DNA of 38,041 nt. It comes from Hamadaea sp. Lineage in GTDB: Bacteria > Actinomycetota > Actinomycetes > Mycobacteriales > Micromonosporaceae. Of this stretch, positions 30,494-38,041 are shown in pieces. Position numbers and translations under genes: made by a program. Where the stretch lies: NCBI GenBank assembly GCA_013361475.1, contig JABFYB010000700.1, positions 1-38,041 on the forward strand, in the 5' to 3' direction. The notes beneath the pieces were generated by a model. The model was not told where the DNA came from, did not search any database, and saw only the letters and a program-made list of their open reading frames with translations. Every line of letters starts with the position of its first letter. The stretch's first letter is position 1.

Positions 30494-32056
30494 TCAGGAC
30501 TGCTGGTACCGCACCTCGCCGCCGACGACCGTGGACAGGACCCGCGTACCGAGGACGGCGGCGGGCGAATCGGCGTACGGGTCGACGTCGACCGCGATGA
30601 AGTCGGCCAGCTGCCCCGGCGCCAGCAGCCCCTTGCGGTCCTCCTCACCGGCGGCGTACGCCGCGCCGAAGGTGTGCGCGCGGATCGCCTCGGCCATGGT
30701 GATCCGCTGCTCCGGCTGCCAGCCCCCGATCGGGCTGCCGTCCGGCCGCGTCCGGGTCACCGCCGCGTACAGGGCTGCGAACGGATTCGGGTCCTCGACC
30801 GGCGCGTCCGAGCCGAAGGCGACGGCCGCGCCCGCGTCGAGCAGGCCGCGCCAGGCGTACGAGGCGAGGTCGTGCCCGGCCAGCAGCGAGTCCACCAGGT
30901 CCATGTCGCTCGTGCAGTGCACCGGCTGCATCGACGCGACGACGCCGAGCCGTGCCATGCGCGCCACGTCGCCCGGCTGCAGGTGCTGCGCGTGCTCGAT
31001 CCGGTGCCGTAGCCCCGGCGTCGGGCCGATCTGCTCGTACGCGTCCAGCACGAGATGGTTGGCCTGATCGCCGATCGCGTGGGTGGCGACGGCGATGCCG
31101 GCCTGCGCCGCCGTCCGGAACAGGCGTACCAGCTCCTCGTAGGGCTGGACGGCGATGCCCTGGTCGCCACCGGTCATCGGCCGGCTCGTGTGGCACGTGT
31201 GCGAGCCGAGCGCGCCGTCACTGAAGACCTTCAGCGGCCCGATCCGGTACCAGTCGTCGCCCTGCCCGGTCCGGCGGCCTTCGGCGAGCGCGAGGTCGAA
31301 GTGCGGCAGCCGGATCGCCTTGTGGACCCGCAACTTCAGCTCCCCGGCCGCCTTGAGCTCCAGGTACGCCTGATGGCAGTCCTCGCCGTCGATGTCGTGG
31401 ACGCTGGTGATGCCGAGCGCGAGCAGCTTGTCCTGACCGACGCGGAGCAGCCGGCCCAGATCGGTCGCGGCCATGAACGGATTCAGCGGATGCATCGCGG
31501 TCTCGCGGAGAATCCCGGTCGGCTCACCGGAGGCGTCCCTGACGATGTGCCCGCCGACCGGATCCGGCGTGCTCGCGTCGATCCCGGCCACCCGCAGCGC
31601 CGCCGAGTTCGCCCAGCACGTGTGGCCGTCCACGGTCGGCAGCGCCACCGGGTTCTCCGGGCACACCGAGTCCAGGGCGTACCGGTCGGGCTGGACGGGC
31701 GGGTCCCACACGTTGCTGTTCCAGCGGCCGCCGAGCAGCCACTCGCCGGGACGCAGCCCGGCCGCGCGTTCGGCGATCATCGCCAGCGCCTCCGCCAGCG
31801 ACCGCGTCCCGGCCAGGTCGACCGTGGTGAGGCTGTGGGCGTACTGGGCGGTGTGGATGTGCGCGTCGTAAAGGCCGGGGATGATCGCCGCCCCGTCGAG
31901 GTCGACGAGGTCCGCCGCCGGACCGGCAGTCGCGCGTACCTCGGCTTCGGAGCCGACCGCGAGGATCACCCCGTCCTCGACGGCGATCGCCTGGGCGGCC
32001 GGACGATGCCCGTCCCCGGTGTGGATGGCGGCATTGCGAAAGACCCGGATGCTCAT
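30494..32056 (-). CDS. YtcJ-like amidohydrolase
   Basis: 520 residues. The metal-binding GLYDAHIHTAQ places the HxH ligands at His 66 and His 68; later HAIGDQANH, HRIEHAQHL and FGSDAPVEDPNP supply further ligands. The layout matches amidohydrolase_3 (YtcJ, AepA-like) metal-dependent hydrolases. TACGGT at 32065-32070 lies 8 nt before the ATG. It may deacylate an N-acyl or cyclic-amide compound; not determined. It is 71 bp upstream of the SDR gene on the same strand and may share its transcript. Confidence 0.88.
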   Translation of the reverse strand: MSIRVFRNAAIHTGDGHRPAAQAIAVEDGVILAVGSEAEVRATAGPAADLVDLDGAAIIPGLYDAHIHTAQYAHSLTTVDLAGTRSLAEALAMIAERAAGLRPGEWLLGGRWNSNVWDPPVQPDRYALDSVCPENPVALPTVDGHTCWANSAALRVAGIDASTPDPVGGHIVRDASGEPTGILRETAMHPLNPFMAATDLGRLLRVGQDKLLALGITSVHDIDGEDCHQAYLELKAAGELKLRVHKAIRLPHFDLALAEGRRTGQGDDWYRIGPLKVFSDGALGSHTCHTSRPMTGGDQGIAVQPYEELVRLFRTAAQAGIAVATHAIGDQANHLVLDAYEQIGPTPGLRHRIEHAQHLQPGDVARMARLGVVASMQPVHCTSDMDLVDSLLAGHDLASYAWRGLLDAGAAVAFGSDAPVEDPNPFAALYAAVTRTRPDGSPIGGWQPEQRITMAEAIRAHTFGAAYAAGEEDRKGLLAPGQLADFIAVDVDPYADSPAAVLGTRVLSTVVGGEVRYQQS

Positions 32057-32113
32057 GCGACGACACCGTACGCTTTTCGCCGCGATGTGATCACCCCCGA
32101 GGCCGCCCTCGAT

Positions 32114-32968
32114 TCACTCCGCCGGGCCGAGCTGGAGCTCACCGCCGGTGATGATCACGTTGGCCGGCAACGGGCCGATGCGGGCGGCGAGCTCTTCGAT
32201 CGCGACCAGGATCTGATCGACCTTCTCGGCGAGGACCTTCTGCTCCGCCTGGATCTGGGCGACCGTGGCGAGGGTGTTCTTGGCGTCGCGGGACTGCGAT
32301 CCCAGGGGCCGGTCGTTCGTGTCGTTCTTGAACATCGCGTAATGCAGATCGCTGATCTTCTGGTCGGTCTCGACGGACATCTCGTCCACTCCCCACTGGC
32401 CGTAGTCGGCCGGCTCGGCTCGGTTGAGGTCGACCGTGCCGCCGCCCAGCGACACGCCGTTTCGGTACTGCTCGATGTGGTTGCCCGGGTACCACTGGCC
32501 GCCGGACCACGCGTAGGTCTGCCAGAACCACCGGGCCCGGCCGTTCCCGGCGAGGTGCCGGACGATCGAGTACTCGCCGTAGACGCCGGTGCGGTCGCGG
32601 CCGATCACCGACGCGATGCCGTCGAAGGCCGCGTCGAGCACCGCCCAGTCGCCGGAGGTGGTGTCGAAGTCGACCGAGAAGTAGATCGGCCGATCCGAGG
32701 GCATGCCCAGCGCCCGGAAATGATCGGCGGCCGAGGTCGCCCACGCCACCCCGGCGGCACGGCCCCCCAGCAGGCCGTCGGCGGTGCCCTCGGCGTTGGC
32801 GACGATCGCGATCCCGGCCGCCGTCAGCTCGCGTACCTCGGCCAGATCGATGTGCTTCCACGCGCCGCCCGGCCCGCCGTAGCGGCAGGCGAACACCTTC
32901 CCGGCCGCCTTGAGTGACGCGACCGTGGGCCGCTCGGGGGTGGTGTAGTCGACGCCCTCAACGCTCAT
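32114..32968 (-). CDS. DUF1906 glycoside-hydrolase-like protein with coiled-coil tail
   Basis: 284 residues. The N-terminal TIM-barrel-like domain (about 1-200) begins EGVDYTTPERPTVASLKAAGKVFACRYGG, with an acidic residue at Asp 7, FSVDFDTT in the middle and VYGEYSIVRHL later, as in DUF1906 lysozyme-like proteins. The C-terminal 80 residues contain a probable coiled coil (AQIQAEQKVLAEKVDQILVA) and a tail LPANVIITGG. No signal peptide is visible. ATG 32968 is favoured because it overlaps the stop of the small upstream ORF (ATGA); ATG 32983 is possible. Relatives act on peptidoglycan or occur in phage-like or contractile particles. Confidence 0.75.
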   Translation of the reverse strand: MSVEGVDYTTPERPTVASLKAAGKVFACRYGGPGGAWKHIDLAEVRELTAAGIAIVANAEGTADGLLGGRAAGVAWATSAADHFRALGMPSDRPIYFSVDFDTTSGDWAVLDAAFDGIASVIGRDRTGVYGEYSIVRHLAGNGRARWFWQTYAWSGGQWYPGNHIEQYRNGVSLGGGTVDLNRAEPADYGQWGVDEMSVETDQKISDLHYAMFKNDTNDRPLGSQSRDAKNTLATVAQIQAEQKVLAEKVDQILVAIEELAARIGPLPANVIITGGELQLGPAE

Positions 32969-33171
32969 GATCGAAGATCCCATCCGGCCGCCCCCGCGCC
33001 ACCGGCACCGTAACCGACGATCCCCGCGACGCGCCCGTTATGTCGCTCCAACGTGTCGCGAACGGTGTCGTTCAGCCGGCCGGCCGGGACGAGCCAGGCC
33101 GAGTTCTTCGTCGCCTGGTCTGCCAGACCCGGGCGCCGTTTCCACCAGATCACGGATATCCCGGCCACCAA
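32965..33171 (-). CDS. Small ORF coupled to the DUF1906 gene
   Basis: Up to 68 codons from TTG 33171 (GTG 33168 also possible), ending in a TGA that overlaps the DUF1906 ATG in ATGA (32965-32968). The product begins ISVIWWKRRPGLADQ and continues KNSAWLVPAGRLNDTVRDTL and GYGAGGAGAAGWDLRS; it has no signal peptide and no family I recognise. The coupling overlap supports translation. It may be the remnant of a longer gene, because the region upstream is closed by a stop at 33181-33183 in this frame. Confidence 0.4.
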   Translation of the reverse strand: MVAGISVIWWKRRPGLADQATKNSAWLVPAGRLNDTVRDTLERHNGRVAGIVGYGAGGAGAAGWDLRS

Positions 33172-33202
33172 CGCCCATGATCACATGGATATCCGTGATC
33201 TG
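33146..33202. promoter_or_regulatory. 16-bp inverted repeat with 25-nt spacer
   Basis: Arms 33146-33161 and 33187-33202 are perfectly complementary, with core GGATATCCGTGATC. It lies between the permease stop (33219) and the small ORF. It could end the exporter operon as a large stem-loop or bind a regulator of the DUF1906 unit; the AT-containing arms are unlike the GC-only terminators elsewhere in the window. Confidence 0.55.
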
Positions 33203-33218
33203 CCGCTAGGAAGGGGCG

Positions 33219-34412
33219 TCAGGTTCCGGCGAGCGCCTCGGTGGGGGAGAGTCGCGAAGCCCGCCACGCCGGATAGATCCCCGCGCATACCCCGATGATC
33301 AGGGTGGCGGCGAGACCACCGGCCGAGGCCCACGGCGGCACGACCGCAGGCCAGTCCTGATAGGACGCGTACGCGGTCGTCACCGTGATGCCGAGCAGTG
33401 CTCCGCCGGCTCCGCCGAGCCCGGACAGCAGCAGCGACTCGGCGAGGAACTGCAACCGGATGTGCCGCCGGGTCGCGCCGAGGGATCGCCGCAACCCGAT
33501 CTCCGCCCGCCGTTCGAGGACGGAGATGACCATCGTGTTGGCCACGCCGACCCCACCGACCAGGAGGGCGACCGCGCCCAAGCCCAGCAGCAGCGCGGTC
33601 AGTGTGGCGTTGGCGGCCTGTTTGGCGGTCAGCGCGTCCGAGGGCCGCGAGACCTGCACCTCGTTCGGATGCTCCGGATTCGCCGTACGCGCCAGGACAC
33701 CCTTGACGGCGAGCACGGACTCGTCCCGCGTACGCGTGTAGATGGTCACCGGGAAGCCGTCGAACCGCAGCCGGGCCACGGCGACCGGCCAGCCGACCAG
33801 CGCGCCGTAGTCCAGCTCGGTGGCCAGCGGCACCGGGTTCAGGATGCCGACCACGGTGAACCACTGCCCGGCTAGCCACACCTTCACGTCGGGCGTGGCC
33901 CGGGTGATGCTGAGCCGTTGGGCCGCGGCCGCTCCGAGCACGACCGCCGGGAACTTCCCGATGGCCGGGTTGAGCCACGCCCCGCTGGCGAGCGAGCCGC
34001 CGACGGTGTCGAGCAGATCGTCGCGGGCGGCGAAGACCGTGAGGTTCCCGGTTTCCCCGACGCCGATCTTGTCGCTGCGGTACACGTGCACGTCCGGCAG
34101 CCGGGCGGTGGCGCTGGCCGACTCGACCGGGCCGATGCGCTGCACCATGTCGACCGACTCGGCGGGCAGATGCGACGCGTCGCCGTGAATCGTCTGGCCG
34201 GGTTCGACGCGCAGCAGATTGGTGCCGAGCACGGCGAGCTGCCGGTCGAGTCCGGCCCGGCTGGAACTGGCGATGCCGACGACGCACACCATGGCGGCGA
34301 TGCCGATCGCGATGCCCAGTGCGGACAGGAACACCCGCAGTGGACGGGTGCGCAGGCCGGCCGCGCCGACACGGAGCACGTCGCGCGGCAGCAGACGAGA
34401 CGGCGCGGTCAT
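33219..34412 (-). CDS. MacB/FtsX-type ABC transporter permease
   Basis: 397 residues: an N-terminal transmembrane helix ([19 protein letters not shown]), a large extracytoplasmic MacB-PCD domain (about 45-260), and three C-terminal helices within the FtsX domain ([60 protein letters not shown]). Its ATG overlaps the ATPase stop (ATGA at 34409-34412). It is the permease of a mechanotransmission-type exporter; last gene of the operon. Confidence 0.92.
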   Translation of the reverse strand: MTAPSRLLPRDVLRVGAAGLRTRPLRVFLSALGIAIGIAAMVCVVGIASSSRAGLDRQLAVLGTNLLRVEPGQTIHGDASHLPAESVDMVQRIGPVESASATARLPDVHVYRSDKIGVGETGNLTVFAARDDLLDTVGGSLASGAWLNPAIGKFPAVVLGAAAAQRLSITRATPDVKVWLAGQWFTVVGILNPVPLATELDYGALVGWPVAVARLRFDGFPVTIYTRTRDESVLAVKGVLARTANPEHPNEVQVSRPSDALTAKQAANATLTALLLGLGAVALLVGGVGVANTMVISVLERRAEIGLRRSLGATRRHIRLQFLAESLLLSGLGGAGGALLGITVTTAYASYQDWPAVVPPWASAGGLAATLIIGVCAGIYPAWRASRLSPTEALAGT

Positions 34413-35062
34413 GCGAGCACCTGCCCGTCGCGTACCTTGATCTGCCGGTCCAGCCCGGCCGCCACCTCCTGGTCGTGCGTGATCACCACGACGGTGGTGC
34501 CGTCCGCGTTCAGCTCCCGCAACAACCCCATGACCTCCGCGCCCGCCGCCGAGTCCAGGTTGCCCGTCGGCTCGTCCGCCAGCAGCACCTCCGGCCAGCC
34601 GATCACGGCCCGCGCGATCGCGACCCGTTGCCGCTCCCCGCCGGACAGCTGATGCGGCCGATGCTCCAGCCGATGCCCGAGGCCCACCCGCTCCAGCGCC
34701 TCGGCGGCCTGGCGCCGTCGTTCTCGCTGCCCGACCCCGGCATACAGCAGACCGTCGGCGACGTTCTCCAGCGCTGGTACGCCGGAAGCCAAGTGGAACT
34801 GCTGGAACACGAAGCCGATGACGCGACCCCGCAACGCCGACAGGTCGGCGTCGGACAGCCGGGCGACGTCGGCGTCCTTGATGTGTATGGAGCCGGTGGT
34901 GGGAGTGTCGAGCGCGCCCAGCAGGTGCAGCAGCGTCGACTTGCCCGAACCCGACGGGCCGACCACCGACACCAGCTCGCCGGCGTCGATCGACAAGGAC
35001 ACGTCGCGCAACGCCGTCACGCCACCGGGATAGGTCTTGCCGACCTGATCGAGGACGATCAC
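34409..35062 (-). CDS. MacB-type ABC transporter ATPase
   Basis: 217 residues: Walker [17 protein letters not shown]-loop FVFQQFHL, signature [15 protein letters not shown], Walker [15 protein letters not shown]-loop ITHD. GTG 35062 overlaps the adaptor stop (GTGA at 35059-35062). A longer upstream frame lies over the adaptor gene and is not used. It drives the FtsX-like permease rather than translocating across a pore itself. Confidence 0.93.
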   Translation of the reverse strand: MIVLDQVGKTYPGGVTALRDVSLSIDAGELVSVVGPSGSGKSTLLHLLGALDTPTTGSIHIKDADVARLSDADLSALRGRVIGFVFQQFHLASGVPALENVADGLLYAGVGQRERRRQAAEALERVGLGHRLEHRPHQLSGGERQRVAIARAVIGWPEVLLADEPTGNLDSAAGAEVMGLLRELNADGTTVVVITHDQEVAAGLDRQIKVRDGQVLA

Positions 35063-36102
35063 GACGGCACCCCCACCTTGGTCTGCTCCGACAGGCCGTC
35101 GCCGGTGACCTCGACCCGGCCGTCGGCGAACATGCCCAGCTGGACGCTCACGTAATGGCTGCCCGCGCCGTCGACGACCTGTACGCCGTAGCCGCCCTCG
35201 GCCAGCGCGACCAGCGCGGCGACCGGCACGGTGAGTACGTTCTCCGCCTTCGCGGCGGTGATCGCGACTACGACGGGGGCCTCGTCGAGCCCACCGAGCT
35301 TCGACTGGTCGGCGACGGTGGCGGTCACCGCGATGGTGGCCGGCTGGTTGTCCACTCCCGGCGTGGCCACCGTTCCGACCGTGGCCAGCACGCCGTCGAC
35401 GGTCTGCCCGCCGGGCAGCGTGACCCTCGCCGGGTTTCCCGGCTTCACCAGGTTCTGCAGGGCGACGTCGAGCGCGACGCTGACGACGCGCCGGGTCCCG
35501 TTGTAGGACAGGATCGGGCCGTCGGCGTGGTCGCCCGGGTGGGCCTGGACGGCCGCCACGCGGATCGCGCCCGGGGCGACGACGACCGCCGCCGGGTCGA
35601 GCACGCCGGTCTGGGTCAGTCCCACCGCCTTCTGCCATTTCTTCACGGCGGCGGCGGTCGCCGCGGTGTAGCGACTGTCCACAGTGATCCCCGAGTAGCC
35701 GAGCGCGGCGAGGTTGCGTTCGATCTCCCGGACGTCGTCGCCGATGTCGCCGGCGTGCAACGGCCGGTAGAGCGGCAACGTGCCGTAGAACAGCACGACC
35801 GGCCGGTTGTCCGCGCGGTAGACGGCCCGGCCCCGGATGATGGTCGCGCCCGGCGTGGGTAGCCAGGTCAGCACCGCCCCCGTGGCGGTGCTGACCGGCG
35901 TCGGGGTGCCGTAGCCGAGGGTCCCGTTGACCTCCTGGGTCTGCACCAGCGTCGTCCGCGTGACGGGTGCGGTCGCCTGCTGCGGCGCCTGAGCCGCCGG
36001 AGTGCCCGTCCCACCGCCGATGCCCAGGGCCGCGGCAGCCACGGCGGCGGTGGCCAGCGCGGCCGACCCGGTCACCAGACCGGTACGCAGCGGGCGCCTC
36101 AT
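35059..36102 (-). CDS. HlyD/MacA-like adaptor with peptidoglycan-binding domain
   Basis: 347 residues. An N-terminal signal anchor ([20 protein letters not shown]) is followed by a lipoyl-like part ([19 protein letters not shown]), then a PG_binding_1 domain at about 115-175 ([30 protein letters not shown]), and the beta-barrel and membrane-proximal parts of membrane fusion proteins ([26 protein letters not shown]). In Gram-positives such adaptors reach from the membrane into the wall. Its ATG overlaps the lipoprotein stop (36099-36102). Confidence 0.87.
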   Translation of the reverse strand: MRRPLRTGLVTGSAALATAAVAAAALGIGGGTGTPAAQAPQQATAPVTRTTLVQTQEVNGTLGYGTPTPVSTATGAVLTWLPTPGATIIRGRAVYRADNRPVVLFYGTLPLYRPLHAGDIGDDVREIERNLAALGYSGITVDSRYTAATAAAVKKWQKAVGLTQTGVLDPAAVVVAPGAIRVAAVQAHPGDHADGPILSYNGTRRVVSVALDVALQNLVKPGNPARVTLPGGQTVDGVLATVGTVATPGVDNQPATIAVTATVADQSKLGGLDEAPVVVAITAAKAENVLTVPVAALVALAEGGYGVQVVDGAGSHYVSVQLGMFADGRVEVTGDGLSEQTKVGVPS

Positions 36103-36623
36103 TTCTTCTTCCCGTCGTCGACGGGCAGCAGGTGCTTGCAGGCGTCCTCGGCCGCCCGGAACTGCGGATCGGCGTTGAGCTGCGTACGGTTCAACTGACC
36201 CAGCCGGCCGTTGATCTTCATGTTGCCGTCGGGCAGTGGGTCGGTCATCTCGATGCCGTGCTCGCGCATGCACACCGCGAAGGCCCGCAGCTTCTCCATC
36301 TCCTGGGGCGACGGCGGCTGGCCGAGGAGGTTCTCGCCGAGGAAGCTCTGGCAGGTTCGCACCGCGGCCTCGAACTGCTCGCGGGTCACCTCCCTCGGCT
36401 TGTCCGGCCGCCACTCCTGGCCGGGCACCGGATCGGGGATGTTGACGTGGTGGTCGCGCATGCATTTGGCGAAGGCCGCGGGGTCCGGCTGGAACGACGC
36501 GGTCGGGCTCGGCGTCGCCGTGCCCTGAACGGTCGCGATGCCGTCGCCGTCACTGCTCTTGCACGCGGCCAAGGCGAGCGTCGCGAGCGCCGCGGCGGTG
36601 GCGATGAGGAGGATTCGTCTCAT
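36099..36623 (-). CDS. Lipoprotein with duplicated CMRxH motif
   Basis: 174 residues with a lipobox LALAACKSS, lipidated Cys at about 21. Two repeated units follow: [18 protein letters not shown] and [19 protein letters not shown], with two further cysteines (in VRTCQSFL and EDACKHLL), giving four Cys that could form two disulfides. Such proteins sit in front of MacAB-type operons in many actinomycetes. It is first gene of the four-gene exporter operon and could be a substrate-binding or sensing component. Confidence 0.85.
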   Translation of the reverse strand: MRRILLIATAAALATLALAACKSSDGDGIATVQGTATPSPTASFQPDPAAFAKCMRDHHVNIPDPVPGQEWRPDKPREVTREQFEAAVRTCQSFLGENLLGQPPSPQEMEKLRAFAVCMREHGIEMTDPLPDGNMKINGRLGQLNRTQLNADPQFRAAEDACKHLLPVDDGKKK

Positions 36624-36710
36624 GCGTCGGTGTCTACGCGTACGCCGGTGACACGGGCGCTACTCGTCGTGTCGGACGGATGTCATCCCGCCCGGCGCAC
36701 AATTGCCCGC

Positions 36711-37355
36711 ATGCGGGTGCTGGTCGCCGAGGATCACGTGACATTGGCCGTCCGCGTCGCCGAAGGACTGCGCGACGCCGGGATGGCCGTCGACCTCGTC
36801 CATGACGGGGCGAGCGCACTGGCCGAGGCGGGGCTCACGGCGTATGACGTGATCATCCTGGACCGGGACCTGCCCGCGGTGCACGGCGACCAGGTGTGCC
36901 GCACGCTCGCGGGCGGCCCCGCGCGGATCCTGATGCTGACCGCGGCGGCCGAGGTCGACGACCGCGTCGACGGCCTGGAGCTGGGCGCGGACGACTACCT
37001 GGGCAAGCCGTTCGCCTTTCACGAGCTGGTGGCCCGGGTACGCGCGCTGGCCCGTCGCGCGCCGTCGGCGCCACCGCTGGTACGCCGCGGCGATCTGGTG
37101 GTGGACCGGGCGCGGCACCGGGCCAGCCGCGGTACGCGCGCGTTGTCGTTGACCCGCAAGGAGTTCGGCGTGCTGGAGATGCTGGCGGCGGCCGACGGCG
37201 GAGTGGTCAGCGCCGAGGATCTGCTGGAGCACGTGTGGGACGCGCACGCCGATCCGTTCAGCAACATCGTGTCGGTCACGATGACCCGGCTGCGCCGCAA
37301 ACTCGGCGACCCACCGCTGATCGAGACCGTCGTCGGACGGGGGTATCGCCTGTGA
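36711..37355 (+). CDS. OmpR-family response regulator
   Basis: 214 residues. Receiver domain 1 to about 115 with the acidic pocket VAEDH, phospho-acceptor Asp 51 in VIILDRDLP, Thr in MLTAA and Lys in LGKPFAF; DNA-binding winged helix about 120-214 (LTRKEFGVLEMLAA, then NIVSVTMTRLRRKLG, then VVGRGYRL). CACAAT at 36698-36703, 7 nt upstream, suggests a leaderless start. It is divergent from the exporter operon, which it probably controls. Confidence 0.93.
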   Translation: MRVLVAEDHVTLAVRVAEGLRDAGMAVDLVHDGASALAEAGLTAYDVIILDRDLPAVHGDQVCRTLAGGPARILMLTAAAEVDDRVDGLELGADDYLGKPFAFHELVARVRALARRAPSAPPLVRRGDLVVDRARHRASRGTRALSLTRKEFGVLEMLAAADGGVVSAEDLLEHVWDAHADPFSNIVSVTMTRLRRKLGDPPLIETVVGRGYRL

Positions 37356-38041
37356 ACCGGCTGTCGATCCGGGTACGCCTGACGCTGCTGTACTCCGCGG
37401 TGTTCTTCGTCTTCGGCGCGATCGTCGTGGGCGTCAGTTACGCGCTGGTCGCGAGTCTGTCGGCCGTCGCACCGCCGTCGTCGACCGCCCCGGCCGGGAA
37501 GGCTGCCGAGGGTCAGGACGTCTACTTCATGGAGCATCCCGAGGCATTCATCGACTACTGTCGGCAGATCCTCGACACCACCACGGACGAGAACCTGCGG
37601 CACAAGTGCGAGTCGGCGTTCCGGGAAGGCGTGCGGGCGGGAGCCGTGACGCAGCGCGATGCCACTCTGGCGCATCTCCTGCAGTACTCGGTGATCACAC
37701 TGGTGGTGGTGACGTTGCTGGCGGCGCTGGCTGGGTGGCTCGTCGCCGGGCGGGTGCTGCGTCCGGTCCACCGGATAACGGCGGCCGCGCGGGCGGCGTC
37801 GGAGCACAACCTGTCGGCCCGGGTCGGGCTGGCCGGCCCGCACGACGAGCTGCGCGAACTCGCCGACACGTTCGACGCCATGCTGACCCGGCTGGAGGCG
37901 TCCTTCGTCAGTCAGCGGCGGTTCATCGCCAACGCCTCGCACGAACTGCGTACGCCGCTGGCGGTGATGGGCGCGTCCGTCGACGTGGTGCTCGCCAAGG
38001 CCGCGCCGACCCCGGAGGAGCTGCTGACGATGGGGCGGGAT
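37352..38041 (+). CDS. Sensor histidine kinase (5' part, truncated by window)
   Basis: GTG 37352 overlaps the response-regulator stop (GTGA at 37352-37355). The visible 230 residues show TM1 (about 10-33), an extracytoplasmic loop with two Cys (FIDYCRQIL, LRHKCESAF), TM2 (about 110-133), HAMP (VLRPVHRITAAARA), and the H box FIANASHELRTPL with His at about 197. The catalytic ATPase domain lies beyond the window. It probably senses envelope stress or a compound exported by the MacB-like system; inference. Confidence 0.92.
   Translation, partial: MNRLSIRVRLTLLYSAVFFVFGAIVVGVSYALVASLSAVAPPSSTAPAGKAAEGQDVYFMEHPEAFIDYCRQILDTTTDENLRHKCESAFREGVRAGAVTQRDATLAHLLQYSVITLVVVTLLAALAGWLVAGRVLRPVHRITAAARAASEHNLSARVGLAGPHDELRELADTFDAMLTRLEASFVSQRRFIANASHELRTPLAVMGASVDVVLAKAAPTPEELLTMGRD

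Noticed and set aside
1-38041. CRISPR array, insertion sequence or prophage
   Set aside because: No regularly spaced repeats with variable spacers, no transposase, integrase or phage structural genes were found; the only tandem repeats are short operator-like elements and protein-module duplications.

Overview
The window is very GC-rich (third codon positions almost all G or C) and comes from an actinomycete, most probably a Micromonosporaceae relative. The grounds are the gene families (SARP/NB-ARC/TPR regulator, GH87 glucanase with anchor-D and F5/8C modules, DUF2510 exonuclease, many TetR/HxlR regulators), constant use of GTACGC/CGTACG strings, and frequent leaderless genes in which a TANNNT -10 box lies 6-7 nt before the start codon. 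The genus is inference. The stretch reads as chromosomal accessory/secondary-metabolism territory; no insertion sequence, integrase, CRISPR array or rRNA is visible.

Layout. 1-3830: a GntR-TetR fusion regulator (cut by the window edge) divergent from an FAD monooxygenase, then a DEDDh exonuclease. 3865-4676: on the minus strand, a 30-codon ORF with a strong Shine-Dalgarno, an intrinsic terminator, then only a few bases later a compact array of six tRNA genes (Trp, Pro, an aberrant Ala-like, a Leu-anticodon tRNA without the long variable arm, Arg-ACG, Arg-CCG), ending at a long hairpin. 4772-7250: threonine/serine dehydratase, YihY-like membrane protein, nitroreductase. 7219-9053 (minus): a PEP-mutase-like enzyme coupled to a miniature cytochrome-P450-like protein, and a small membrane protein. 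9116-10806 (minus): a DHA2 MFS exporter coupled to a CopZ-like metallochaperone under two CsoR-like palindromes. 10943-15090 (minus): an AfsR-type regulator, a PNPOx-like flavoprotein and a tyrosine phosphatase. 15169-17345: TetR regulator and aromatic-hydroxylase-type FAD monooxygenase. 17418-21637: GNAT acetyltransferase, nucleotidyltransferase, AlkD-like protein and a DrrAB-type ABC exporter.

21860-25435: a secreted multi-domain alpha-1,3-glucanase (GH87). 25487-32968: small metabolic and stress genes (NADP-binding reductase divergent from an HxlR regulator, VOC proteins, pentapeptide repeat protein, CBS protein, DUF6766 membrane protein, SDR, amidohydrolase, DUF1906 glycosidase-like protein with a small coupled ORF). 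33219-36623 (minus): a tightly overlapping four-gene operon (lipoprotein, PG-binding/HlyD-like adaptor, MacB-type ATPase, MacB-type permease), divergent from a two-component system at 36711-38041 that runs off the window and probably controls it.

The most unusual part is the tRNA array: several members break normal tRNA rules, a terminator stands immediately before the first tRNA, and the only candidate gene in front of it is a tiny Arg/Ala/Leu/Pro/Trp-rich peptide, which suggests attenuation control.
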